Below, in pieces: positions 50,811 to 58,116 of a DNA stretch of 58,116 nucleotides. Source of the DNA: JAVBRA01 sp031548435. Lineage in GTDB: Bacteria; Bacteroidota; Bacteroidia; Bacteroidales; Rikenellaceae. The stretch is taken from assembly GCA_031548435.1 (NCBI GenBank), contig JAVBRA010000011.1, positions 1 to 58,116 on the forward strand, read 5' to 3'. Positions within the stretch are counted from its first letter, which is position 1; every line of letters starts with the position of its first letter. The notes beneath the pieces are model-generated. The model made no database searches. It saw nothing but the letters and a program-made list of their open reading frames with translations, and was not told the origin of the DNA. A program made the translations under genes and the position numbers.

Positions 50811-51265
50811 AAGAATATAAAATGAAGATAAACGGCAACGATTACGCGGTTGCCGTTGCCAGCGTCGAAGACAACATCGCCACCGTGACGGTCAACGGGA
50901 CGCAGTACGAGGTGGAGGTGTCGGGCATGACCAACACCAAAGCCACCAAAACGCCCAAGATCGTGCAGCCGGCAGCCGTGCCGTCGACCGACTCGCACCC
51001 GGCCACGGCCAAAACCTCGTCGCCTAAACCCGGCGCACCGGCCGCAAGCGGCGCAGGGGCTATCAAGAGCCCGCTTCCCGGGGTGATCCTCGACATCAGG
51101 GTCAAGGCCGGCGATGCGGTGAAAGCAGGCGATAAACTGCTGGTGCTCGAAGCGATGAAGATGGAAAACAATATCGAATCGGACAAAAACGGAACCATCA
51201 AAGAGGTCAGGGTACACCGCGGCGACTCGGTTCTTGAAGGCGACGTCCTCTTAACAATCGAATAG
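50807..51265 (+). CDS. mmdC: biotin carrier subunit of methylmalonyl-CoA decarboxylase
   Basis: A 152-residue biotinyl carrier. The biotin attachment motif LEAMKMENN places the biotinyl-lysine at residue 118 in a standard biotinyl domain (about 83-152). A flexible Pro/Ala/Ser/Lys linker (about 45-82) precedes it, and an N-terminal beta-rich segment (1-42, MKINGNDYAVAVASVEDN) may bind the complex. It carries CO2 from MmdA to the membrane subunit. Translation is coupled to the preceding gene by a 4-base overlap; the alternative upstream frame from 50681 is rejected. Confidence 0.93.
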   Translation: MKEYKMKINGNDYAVAVASVEDNIATVTVNGTQYEVEVSGMTNTKATKTPKIVQPAAVPSTDSHPATAKTSSPKPGAPAASGAGAIKSPLPGVILDIRVKAGDAVKAGDKLLVLEAMKMENNIESDKNGTIKEVRVHRGDSVLEGDVLLTIE

Positions 51266-51267
51266 CC

Positions 51268-52431
51268 ATGCAGTTACTATCGACACAAGGAGGCACCCTG
51301 CTCGACAACCTTGCGCAATTCTTCACCTACACGGGGTTTGCGAACGTCACGCTGGGACACGTCATCATGATCGGGGTCGGATTGTTCTTCATCTGGCTGG
51401 CCATCGCCAAAAAATTCGAACCGATGCTGCTCGTGCCCATCGGGTTCGGGATACTGATCGGCAATATTCCGTTCTTTCCCGGGCTGCAGATCGGCATTTA
51501 CGAGAGCGGATCGGTATTGAACTACCTCTATTTCGGGGTGATGAAAGGGGTTTATCCGCCGCTGATCTTCCTCGGCATCGGAGCCATGACCGACTTCTCG
51601 GCCCTGATCTCGAACCCGAAGCTGATGCTGATCGGCGCGGCCGCCCAGTTGGGTATCTTCTGCGCTTACATCATCGCTCTGGCGCTTAACTTCACTGCCG
51701 CCGAGGCGGGCGCAATCGGCATCATCGGCGGGGCGGACGGCCCCACGGCCATCTTCCTTTCATCGAAGCTGGCCCCCGACTTGATGGGCGCCATCGCCAT
51801 CGCGGCCTACTCGTATATGGCCCTGGTGCCGGTGATCCAACCGCCGATCATGAAGATGCTTACCTCCAAAAAGGAAAAAGTGATCCGCATGAGACCACCG
51901 CGTCCGGTATCGGAGAAAGAGAAGATCTTTTTCCCCATCATCGGGATGCTGCTCACTTGTTTCCTCGTGCCGTCGGGCCTTCCGCTGCTGGGGATGCTGT
52001 TCTTCGGCAACCTGTTGAAAGAGAGTGGCGTGACACGCCGGTTGGCCAACACGGCCAGCGGCCCGCTGATCGACATCGTGACCATCCTGATCGGGTTGAC
52101 CGTAGGCGCCTCGACGCAGGCCACCACGTTCCTGACACCCAAGTCGCTGATGATCTTCGGACTGGGGGCCTTGTCGTTCGTATTCGCCACGTTCGGCGGG
52201 GTGATGTTCGTCAAGATCCTCAACCTGTTCCTCAAAGAGGGCAACAAGATCAATCCGCTGATCGGGAACGCCGGCGTGTCGGCCGTACCCGACTCGGCCC
52301 GCGTGTCGCAGGAAATCGGATTGCATTACGACAAGAGCAATTACCTGCTGATGCACGCCATGGGGCCGAACGTGGCCGGGGTGATCGGCAGCGCGGTTGC
52401 GGCCGGGATGCTGCTCGGGTTCCTGGCATAA
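51268..52431 (+). CDS. mmdB: sodium-translocating decarboxylase beta subunit
   Basis: A 387-residue inner-membrane protein with about nine to eleven helices. It matches the OadB/MmdB/GcdB family, which decarboxylates carboxybiotin and moves two Na+ outward. GGADGPTAIFLSSKLAP near 153-170 carries the conserved Asp used in ion transport; PSGLPLLGMLFFGNLL and GNAGVSAVPDSARVSQ are further family signatures. Substrate specificity comes from MmdA, so the gene name rests on operon context. It begins 2 bases after the carrier gene and ends the operon, followed by a strong terminator. Confidence 0.94.
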   Translation: MQLLSTQGGTLLDNLAQFFTYTGFANVTLGHVIMIGVGLFFIWLAIAKKFEPMLLVPIGFGILIGNIPFFPGLQIGIYESGSVLNYLYFGVMKGVYPPLIFLGIGAMTDFSALISNPKLMLIGAAAQLGIFCAYIIALALNFTAAEAGAIGIIGGADGPTAIFLSSKLAPDLMGAIAIAAYSYMALVPVIQPPIMKMLTSKKEKVIRMRPPRPVSEKEKIFFPIIGMLLTCFLVPSGLPLLGMLFFGNLLKESGVTRRLANTASGPLIDIVTILIGLTVGASTQATTFLTPKSLMIFGLGALSFVFATFGGVMFVKILNLFLKEGNKINPLIGNAGVSAVPDSARVSQEIGLHYDKSNYLLMHAMGPNVAGVIGSAVAAGMLLGFLA

Positions 52432-52450
52432 CCCGGAATTCACAGATTGC

Positions 52451-52490
52451 AACGAAGGCGCTTCCGCGGAAGCGCCTTCGTTGTTTGTTT
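52451..52490 (+). terminator. intrinsic terminator of the decarboxylase operon
   Basis: A 15-bp perfect stem AACGAAGGCGCTTCC / GGAAGCGCCTTCGTT with a 2-base gap, then a T-rich tail. Confidence 0.88.
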
Positions 52491-52515
52491 CTCCCTTATA
52501 TTATATCTGCACAAA

Positions 52516-52550
52516 CGCAGGAGGCTCCGGAAATTCCGGAGCCTCCTGCG
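52516..52550 (-). terminator. intrinsic terminator of tRNA-Val
   Basis: A perfect 17+1+17 palindrome (52516-52550), directly after the tRNA 3' end on the minus strand, followed by TTTGTGC. Confidence 0.75.
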
Positions 52551-52625
52551 TGCGCTGTAGTGGACTCGAACCACTGACTTCCACCCTGTCAAGGTGACAC
52601 TCTGAACCGACTGAGTTAACAGCGC
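52551..52625 (-). tRNA. tRNA-Val (anticodon GAC)
   Basis: Minus strand: acceptor GCGCTGT / ACAGCGC, anticodon arm TCACC-TTGACAG-GGTGG giving anticodon GAC (Val codons GUC/GUU), T-arm AGTGGTTCGAGTCCACT. It is 75 nt; CCA is not encoded. Confidence 0.93.
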
Positions 52626-52637
52626 GGGGACGCGTTA

Positions 52638-52697
52638 CAAACATACGAAAGGTGCATGCCTGCACTCGACGATGCGAACTTAACGCCGACAAATATA
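52638..52697 (-). promoter_or_regulatory. two tandem promoter elements before tRNA-Val
   Basis: TATGTTTG (52645-52638) and TATATTTG (52697-52690), both exact -7 matches and both preceded by TTTCG. The nearer one would start transcription almost at the tRNA; the farther one has a TTG 17 bp upstream. Confidence 0.5.
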
Positions 52698-52735
52698 CGA
52701 AATTTTCGGAATGGCAACTCCCTTCCGCGCCATTT

Positions 52736-53500
52736 TTATCTTCCGGTCAGATCCAGTATCCCGTGGATGAACGTCAGCGGATGCACCGGATTGCCGGGCA
52801 GGTACAGGTCGACGTTGTTCCCGGTCACGAACTCGCGATCCAGGGCCGGGCTGCCGGCGAACAATCCGCCCGAGATGGCGTCGCAGCCGGCCAGCACAAC
52901 GATTTTGGGCGCAGGCATCGCATCGTAACAAACTTGCAGCGCGGCGGCCATGTTGCGTGTGACGGGCCCCGTGACCACCACTCCGTCGGCGTGGCGAGGC
53001 GAGGCGGTGAACTCGATGCCGTAGCGGCCCAGATCGAAATTGACGTTGCCCGAGGCGTTGAGTTCCATCTCGCACGAGTTGTCGCCCCCGGCCGACACTT
53101 CGCGAAGTTTCAGGGCGCGGGAAAACAGCGCAGGAATGCGCCCGGCCAGTTCCCGATCCACTTCAATGGGGTGGTCGTCGCCCTCGCGCACCACCAGGCG
53201 TTCGCGGACATTTGCGGCCATGCGGTAGTCGTTGGTGAAAACAATATGGTCGGGATGGCGGAAATGACACTCCTTGCAGAAACAGCACCGCCCCAGGTCG
53301 ATCGACAACGGAAACGCCCCGATGGCGCCGACGGGACACATTCGCTCCAACTCCTGTTTCTGATGATCGGTCAGTCCCGGAGTGATGACCGGACGGCCGC
53401 GGTAAACGGCGGGCAGTTCCACCGTCTTCAGGTTTTTGATGTACTGCGTCCCGTGGCTGCGGAGCACTTTCAGCTTTTCTTTCAGCATGGTTTTCTTCAT
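52736..53500 (-). CDS. hydrogenase-4-like small subunit fused to a ferredoxin domain (HyfI/NuoB-like)
   Basis: A 254-residue protein. The N-terminal third holds a ferredoxin-type site: Cys55 in MCPVGAIG and the C72xxC75xxC78 cluster, enough for one [4Fe-4S]. Residues about 125-254 are NuoB/HyfI-like (LGRYGIEFTASPRHADG, ISGGLFAG). The four cysteines that bind the proximal cluster in HyfI are only partly kept: Asp140 stands where the first Cys should be, Cys143 and Cys206 remain, and Asn237 replaces the Cys of PGCPP. The subunit therefore may not carry the normal N2-type cluster. It is the last gene of the operon, 217 bases after the large-subunit gene, with a small hairpin right before its start. 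Confidence 0.85.
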   Translation of the reverse strand: MKKTMLKEKLKVLRSHGTQYIKNLKTVELPAVYRGRPVITPGLTDHQKQELERMCPVGAIGAFPLSIDLGRCCFCKECHFRHPDHIVFTNDYRMAANVRERLVVREGDDHPIEVDRELAGRIPALFSRALKLREVSAGGDNSCEMELNASGNVNFDLGRYGIEFTASPRHADGVVVTGPVTRNMAAALQVCYDAMPAPKIVVLAGCDAISGGLFAGSPALDREFVTGNNVDLYLPGNPVHPLTFIHGILDLTGR

Positions 53501-53503
53501 TGT

Positions 53504-53522
53504 TTCCGGGAGTGACCCGGAA
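53504..53522 (-). promoter_or_regulatory. hairpin abutting the small-subunit start codon
   Basis: TTCCGGG and CCCGGAA around a 5-base loop end three bases before the ATG at 53500, where a ribosome-binding site would be expected. The rest of the 217-base gap to the large-subunit gene contains no clear promoter. Confidence 0.35.
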
Positions 53523-53717
53523 TATCTTTAATTTTTTCGGCCGCGTTTTTCCGATGATACGCGGGCAAAAAGAGCCGCAAACACATGGATTTCAACGACT
53601 CACGATCCGACGAGTAACGGGTATTCAACAATCAAAAAGGCGGTGCCTGCATGCAAACGCAAAGAACTTTCCACTCCGGAACATTCTGTCTCGACAACAA
53701 AATTTCCGGCGGGAGCG

Positions 53718-55235
53718 CTACAAATCGTGCCCACAGTAGGACAGGTTGAAACTTTTGTTGCACACCGGAAAGTCCGAGATCTCGGCCCCGCGCACGGCCA
53801 GCGCCAGCGCCAGCCAGTTGTGCACCGACGGATCTTTGACCTTGTAAGCGGCGACTTCGCCATGTTCGCCTGTCAAAACAGCATGGCAGATCTCGCCGCG
53901 CCATCCCTCGCACAGGGCAAAAGCCAACGAGCGGGCTGGCAACCGGTAATCATACTCCGGTGCGGGCAGCTGTGGCAGAGCGTCGCTGCGCAGCTCCTCC
54001 AACAGCTCAAGGATGAGATCGAGCGACTGCGCAGCCTCCCGGAGCCGGAGCTCCATGCGGGCAAACACGTCGCCCTCGCGCCCGAGCACCGGTTCGTGCC
54101 CGGCAAACGCGCCGAAGGGGTGCGAGCGACGGATGTCGCGAGCAACCCCGCCCGCCCGGGCGGCCATTCCCACCGCACCGATCCTGAGCAACGTCTCGCG
54201 CCCGATGGGGCACGTGTCTTCGAAGCGCGCCAGCACCGACGGGGCGGTGAGGATATCGGCGGCCACCTCGGCGTAACGTTTCTTAAGCTCCAGACAGTTG
54301 GCCCCGATAGCAGCAACCAGTTCGCCCGTCAGCGGATAACGCGTGCCGAAAGGCCGCACAAACGATTTCGAGAAACGATTGCCGCACCACAACTGCGACG
54401 TGTTGATGGCAATGGTGCGCAGGGCCTCGCAGGCCACCTGCCCCAACTGATACCCCACATCCATACACAGCGCTCCCGTGTCGCCGATATGCATGGCCAC
54501 GCGCTCCAGTTCCAGAGCGATGGTGCGCTGAAGGTCGAGTTCTATTTTCAGCCCGCCGTCGATGCCTGTGGCCGTCTCCATCAGCATGGCGTGGGCGAAC
54601 GAGTGTCCGGCCGCCGTGTCGCCCGCGATCGAGTCGCACAGGTTGGCGCGTTTGAGGGGCGAAGCCGTACGCAAGAGGGTCTCCACGCCGCGGTGCTGAT
54701 AGCCCAAAGCGATTTCGAGATGCAGCACCTTCTCGCCGTTGCAGACGAACCGAAACGCCCCCGGTTCGATGATCCCGGCATGGATGGGCCCCACGTTCAC
54801 CTCGTGCAGGGCGTCGGAGTCGATCGTGAAAAACGGGTAGTTGTCGAGCGTGGCGCGCTGGTCGACCCGGTCGTACGGGTGGCGCAGCGGCTTGGGCCAC
54901 GGATGCCCTTCGAACCGCACGCCGTAAAGCTCGGCCATCTCGCGTTCGAACGGATGGGCGGCCAGGTGTCCGGCCGTGACCGACTCCAGTGAAATGTCGC
55001 CGTAATACCCCGATGCAACGTGCGAAGCAACCAGCACCTGGCCCGAAGCGTCGTCGGCCACAAGGGCGTAGAACCGCAGCCCGTCACCCTCGGCAATGGC
55101 GAAATAGTGGACGATATGGCACGCACCGTCCGAGAGCAGGGCGCACAGCTCCCCGTAAAAATCGCCGTACGGGAGCGTCGGCACCCCCGTCAGCGGAACG
55201 CACCCCGAAGGGCCTTTGATTCTGAGCCATTCCAT
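53718..55235 (-). CDS. hydrogenase-4-like large subunit lacking NiFe ligands (HyfG/NuoCD-like, Ehr type)
   Basis: A 505-residue fusion of a NuoC-like domain (about 1-125) and a NuoD/HyfG-like domain (about 130-505). NVGPIHAGIIEPGAFRF and the ALGYQHRGVE segment are typical of the group. The four cysteines that hold nickel and iron in true hydrogenases are all replaced: the first pair reads SIAGDTAAGH (202-211; Ala204 and Thr207), and the C-terminal pair falls at Ser499 and Gly502 in FNLSYCGHDL. The protein therefore cannot bind a NiFe site and belongs with 'energy-converting hydrogenase-related' complexes. Its start is 1 base away from the HyfF-like gene. Confidence 0.88.
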   Translation of the reverse strand: MEWLRIKGPSGCVPLTGVPTLPYGDFYGELCALLSDGACHIVHYFAIAEGDGLRFYALVADDASGQVLVASHVASGYYGDISLESVTAGHLAAHPFEREMAELYGVRFEGHPWPKPLRHPYDRVDQRATLDNYPFFTIDSDALHEVNVGPIHAGIIEPGAFRFVCNGEKVLHLEIALGYQHRGVETLLRTASPLKRANLCDSIAGDTAAGHSFAHAMLMETATGIDGGLKIELDLQRTIALELERVAMHIGDTGALCMDVGYQLGQVACEALRTIAINTSQLWCGNRFSKSFVRPFGTRYPLTGELVAAIGANCLELKKRYAEVAADILTAPSVLARFEDTCPIGRETLLRIGAVGMAARAGGVARDIRRSHPFGAFAGHEPVLGREGDVFARMELRLREAAQSLDLILELLEELRSDALPQLPAPEYDYRLPARSLAFALCEGWRGEICHAVLTGEHGEVAAYKVKDPSVHNWLALALAVRGAEISDFPVCNKSFNLSYCGHDL

Positions 55236-55236
55236 G

Positions 55237-56649
55237 CTAAGGAAGGTTTATGATGTTATCGATGCAATCGGTCAGAAAATGGGGGCGGTATATCACCAAC
55301 ACCACAGCCACGGCAAACAGCCCCGTCTGCAACACGGACATCAGGCGGTTGCTGCGGAAATCGTTGAGCGAGGAGAGGTCGACCGGGCGGAAACACAAGT
55401 CGGTGAAGCGGCCCACCAGAAAGTAAATGATCATGCACAGGATGATGCCCACGGCCACCAGCACCGCCCAGTGGTACGACAACAGCATCCCCTTCAGAAT
55501 CAGGAACTCGGACACAAACAACCCCGACACGGGCATGCCGGTGAGCGCCAGCATCCCGACGATGACCAGAAACGCCCCGTAGCGGTTGACCGCGAAGTAG
55601 CTCCCCAACCGGTTGATGCGCAGGCTGCCGTAATGGCTGCTGACGTCGGCCATCTGTAAAAACATCCCCCCTTTGACAAACGTGTGCACCGTCATGTGCA
55701 GCAGCGCGGCGAACATCCCCGCCTTGCCCAGCCCCAAAGCGATGGCCACCAGCCCCATATTTTCGACCGTCGAATAAGCCAGCAGGCGTTTGAAATTGTG
55801 CGTTCGGGCGATATAGACGGCGGCGATGAGCACCGACACGATGCCGGCGATGAGCAGCACTTTCCCCATCCATGCGAACGACGGGGTGCCCGTCATCATG
55901 CCGTAAACCCGGAAAATGGACACGAACCCGGCATTGACCAGCGTGGTGGAAATCAGCGCGGCAGCGGGCACCGGAGCCGAGTAATTGGCATCGACGCCGA
56001 TGGAATAGAGCGGAAACAGCTCCATCTTACAACTGAACCCGGTGAATATCAACAGAAAAGCGACTTTCACATAGAGCGGGTTGGCATGGGCGATGTTAGC
56101 GGCGATGTTCTTATACGTCATTGCCCCGTGCGGCGCCACGGCGGTCGAGAGCATCAGAATTCCCAGGTAGGCGATGGCGATGCCGGTAGAGCAGACAAAC
56201 AGGTATTTCCACGTGGCCTCCAGGTTCTTCGGCGAGCGGCGGTGGTAAAGCAGGAAGGCCGCGCAGATCGTGGTGGCCTCCAACAGCACCCACGTCACCA
56301 CGATGTTGTCGGCGTAGTAGACCCCGGTCATGAACAGGCACAGGAAGATCATCGAAATGCTGTAAGTCTTTGCGTGCTTGAGCGAATCGTCCCGCAGGTA
56401 AACATTGCCGCAATGGAACACGATGGGCGAGATCACGCACAACAGCACATGGAACAGCATCCCCAGGCTGTCGAAAGTGAAAAATCCCGAGTCGGCCAGG
56501 CCGTGTCCGCGATACAGCACAACAACCGCCACCGCCCCCTGGATGACGTAGAATAAGGCTGCAAACGCCCGGACAACCGACTTGCCGCCCGAAAGCGAGA
56601 TGAAGCCGGCGATCAATGCCGTCAATAGTGCGTAGATAGTGAGGATCAT
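55237..56649 (-). CDS. antiporter-like membrane subunit of the hydrogenase-4-like complex (HyfF/NuoM-like)
   Basis: A 470-residue inner-membrane protein with about 14 helices of the Mrp/NuoL-M-N family. The ion-path residues are present: Glu in VLLEATTI (about 128), Lys in GFSCKMELFPL (about 210), a conserved Lys in HNFKRLLAYSTVENMG (about 290) and Lys/His in HMTVHTFVKGGMF (about 325). It should translocate H+ or Na+ coupled to the peripheral subunits. Neighbours on both sides touch it closely (1 base downstream, 58 bases upstream), which supports one operon. Confidence 0.9.
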   Translation of the reverse strand: MILTIYALLTALIAGFISLSGGKSVVRAFAALFYVIQGAVAVVVLYRGHGLADSGFFTFDSLGMLFHVLLCVISPIVFHCGNVYLRDDSLKHAKTYSISMIFLCLFMTGVYYADNIVVTWVLLEATTICAAFLLYHRRSPKNLEATWKYLFVCSTGIAIAYLGILMLSTAVAPHGAMTYKNIAANIAHANPLYVKVAFLLIFTGFSCKMELFPLYSIGVDANYSAPVPAAALISTTLVNAGFVSIFRVYGMMTGTPSFAWMGKVLLIAGIVSVLIAAVYIARTHNFKRLLAYSTVENMGLVAIALGLGKAGMFAALLHMTVHTFVKGGMFLQMADVSSHYGSLRINRLGSYFAVNRYGAFLVIVGMLALTGMPVSGLFVSEFLILKGMLLSYHWAVLVAVGIILCMIIYFLVGRFTDLCFRPVDLSSLNDFRSNRLMSVLQTGLFAVAVVLVIYRPHFLTDCIDNIINLP

Positions 56650-56707
56650 TTATTTTTTCCGCTTATTTTATAGAATCAGGTTTTCGAATAGGTTCAGGAC
56701 AATGCCG

Positions 56708-57337
56708 TTAATCCCTGATCGACGACAGGTTGTCGGCAGTCATCTGGGGCTTGTCCTCGCCGATCTTGCGGATGAACACCCCCAGCAACAGCACGCTGAT
56801 GATGATGTCGAGCAGGATGGCCATGTTGATCAGGAACGGCATCTCGATACCCACGGCCATCGAAAACAGGAACACCCCGTTTTCGATCACCAGAAAACCG
56901 GTGAGGTGGGCCAGCAGACGGCGGCGCGTGGTGATGAGCAGCATCCCCTGCGTCAGGGCGAACAGCGACACCCCGAAAAAAATGGTGTTGACCGACGCGT
57001 CGGCGATGTAATAGGTCACCGCCGAGCACACCGACAGCGACAGCACCGACAGGATCACCGACCAGAACAACGACGTCGACCCCTTCTGGATACGGTAGAT
57101 ACCGCTGCGTTCGATGATGCCGTGCATCATGCGGGGAATGACGATCGCCTTGAATATCAGCGTTTCGAGCACAATGAACAGCAACTCGAACAGGTTGAAC
57201 GAATGGAGCCTCAGCAGGGCGATACCCAGCAGCAGCCACCCCTGCATGCCGATCAGCGAGGCGTAGCGGCGGTAGCGGTCGGCCATCGCAATGTAGACCA
57301 GGGTGATGATATAGATGAGTACAAGTGCCAATTCCAT
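56708..57337 (-). CDS. HyfE-like membrane subunit
   Basis: A 209-residue membrane protein with six to seven hydrophobic helices, matching HyfE. The C-terminal portion relates to NuoK/MnhC-type subunits: FALTQGMLLITTRRRLLAHLTGFLVIENG (about 128-156) contains the buried Glu expected in the proton path. Residues 30-90 form an extra helical part typical of HyfE. Gene order (HyfC-, E-, F-, G-, I-like) agrees with hydrogenase-4 operons. It begins 4 bases after the HyfC-like gene. Confidence 0.87.
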   Translation of the reverse strand: MELALVLIYIITLVYIAMADRYRRYASLIGMQGWLLLGIALLRLHSFNLFELLFIVLETLIFKAIVIPRMMHGIIERSGIYRIQKGSTSLFWSVILSVLSLSVCSAVTYYIADASVNTIFFGVSLFALTQGMLLITTRRRLLAHLTGFLVIENGVFLFSMAVGIEMPFLINMAILLDIIISVLLLGVFIRKIGEDKPQMTADNLSSIRD

Positions 57338-57341
57338 ACGG

Positions 57342-58116
57342 TCAGAAGTTGATGTGGCGGGTAAACAGATAGGCGGCGACGAACGTCATGATGGCCACGG
57401 CCGACATGGTGAGAATGAACACCGGAATGCCGTTCATCTTGCGCCGGGCCACGAACGACTCGGTGAGGCCGATGAACAGCGCCACGCACGCTTGCAACAC
57501 CACCAGCGACAGCATCGAGATGCTGATGCTTTCGATGAAGGCAGCGACCGTGGCCGAGATCAGGGTGGCGAAAACCGACAGTTTGATCCACGAAGCAATG
57601 TGGATAAAGGCCAGGTCGACACCGCTGTAATCGAGCACCATCACCTCGTGGATCATGGTCAGTTCGAGGTGGGTGGTCGGATCGTCCACGGGGATACGGC
57701 TGTTTTCTGTGAGCAGCACGATGAAAAAAGCCGCGCCGAGCAGAATGAGCACAGGCCAGTATTGTTCCCAGGCTGTTGGAGTGAACGCCGCGAGCATGTG
57801 GGTGAGAGAAAAAGACTTCACCGTCATGCCCAGCGGCACGAAGCCGATAAGCAGCACGGGTTCCGCCAGGGCGGAAAACGTGGCTTCCCGCGATGCCCCC
57901 ATGCCTTCAAAAGCCGAACCCGTATCCATGGCTGCGAGGATGGTGGCGAAGCGCCCCATGGCCAGAAGGTAGGCTGCCAGGAAAAAGTCGCCGGTGAAGT
58001 GGAAAAGGGCCGGCGTGTTGCCGAGAGGCACGAACAGCAGAGCTGCCAGGATTGTTCCGAGGTTGACCATGGGGCCGAGCCGAAACACCGGGGAGGTGGT
58101 GGTGGAGTAAACCGCG
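57342..58116 (-). CDS. HyfC/NuoH-like membrane subunit (5' end outside window)
   Basis: The frame is open to the window edge (at least 257 residues), starting before 58116; the GTG at 58088 is internal to the conserved region and not the likely start. It has eight or so helices with the NuoH/HyfC features: GRFATILAAMDTGSAFEGMGASREATF, which lies at the quinone or coupling loop of this family, and ENSRIPVDDPTTHLELTMIHE, a conserved acidic loop. It anchors the peripheral arm to the membrane. A HyfB-like gene is expected upstream, beyond the window. Confidence 0.88.
   Translation of the reverse strand, partial: AVYSTTTSPVFRLGPMVNLGTILAALLFVPLGNTPALFHFTGDFFLAAYLLAMGRFATILAAMDTGSAFEGMGASREATFSALAEPVLLIGFVPLGMTVKSFSLTHMLAAFTPTAWEQYWPVLILLGAAFFIVLLTENSRIPVDDPTTHLELTMIHEVMVLDYSGVDLAFIHIASWIKLSVFATLISATVAAFIESISISMLSLVVLQACVALFIGLTESFVARRKMNGIPVFILTMSAVAIMTFVAAYLFTRHINF

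Noticed and set aside
52736..55235. Annotation as a functional NiFe hydrogenase
   Set aside because: All four NiFe-binding cysteines are absent from the large subunit, so hydrogen chemistry is unlikely despite the gene order.

Overview
The window looks like a chromosomal segment from a gut Bacteroidota, most likely Alistipes-like (Rikenellaceae). The evidence is GC-rich coding, Bacteroidota promoters (TTTG, about 20 bp, TAnnTTTG), BACON and 'major paralogous' domain proteins, and a succinate/propionate fermentation gene set. The genus is an inference; no mobile element, phage or CRISPR array was seen.

Layout. Positions 1-28 hold the first bases of a 16S rRNA gene on the minus strand, with its leader and a strong promoter (194-223). 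Next come a secreted GH2 glycosidase (381-2189) and htpG (2556-4616), then a frameshifted exported-protein remnant and a small beta-barrel protein. A three-gene alpha-glucan operon on the minus strand (10215-5680) encodes a debranching enzyme, a GT4 glycogen-synthase-like enzyme and a GH57 enzyme. pckA follows, then an NhaP2-type antiporter, the FeoB-associated Cys-rich protein and a FeoA-FeoB fusion. An envelope cluster (17031-19204) carries two outer-membrane-type proteins and a DUF4136 lipoprotein. After it lie a UbiB-like kinase with a coiled-coil partner, a GNAT, maeB, guaB, pyrB-pyrI, a YigZ protein, a probable small RNA (28982-29077), uvrA, a DEAD-box helicase, a beta-barrel protein, rpsT, tRNA-Glu and a DPP III-like lipoprotein.

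The stretch 37945-38979 holds broken surface-protein genes: a BACON lipoprotein and a C-terminal fragment with features of a diversity-generating-retroelement variable region. Then come aroC, aroA and lptB on the minus strand, and recQ, rsmA, a YgjP-like peptidase, a four-helix membrane protein and a GyrI-like protein on the plus strand.

The right end is bioenergetic. A plus-strand operon (47885-52431) encodes methylmalonyl-CoA epimerase and a sodium-pumping methylmalonyl-CoA decarboxylase whose small membrane subunit is fused to an exported lamin-tail domain. Converging on it, past tRNA-Val, is a minus-strand operon (52736 to beyond 58116) for a hydrogenase-4-like membrane complex. Its large subunit has lost all four NiFe ligands, which points to an 'energy-converting hydrogenase-related' complex. 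With pckA and maeB, these genes fit fermentation of sugars through PEP, C4 acids and methylmalonyl-CoA to succinate and propionate, with sodium or proton gradients as a by-product.

Several intergenic gaps share a mosaic family of short hairpin repeats (for example 2321-2438, 26411-26533, 33500-33865 and 44617-44960).
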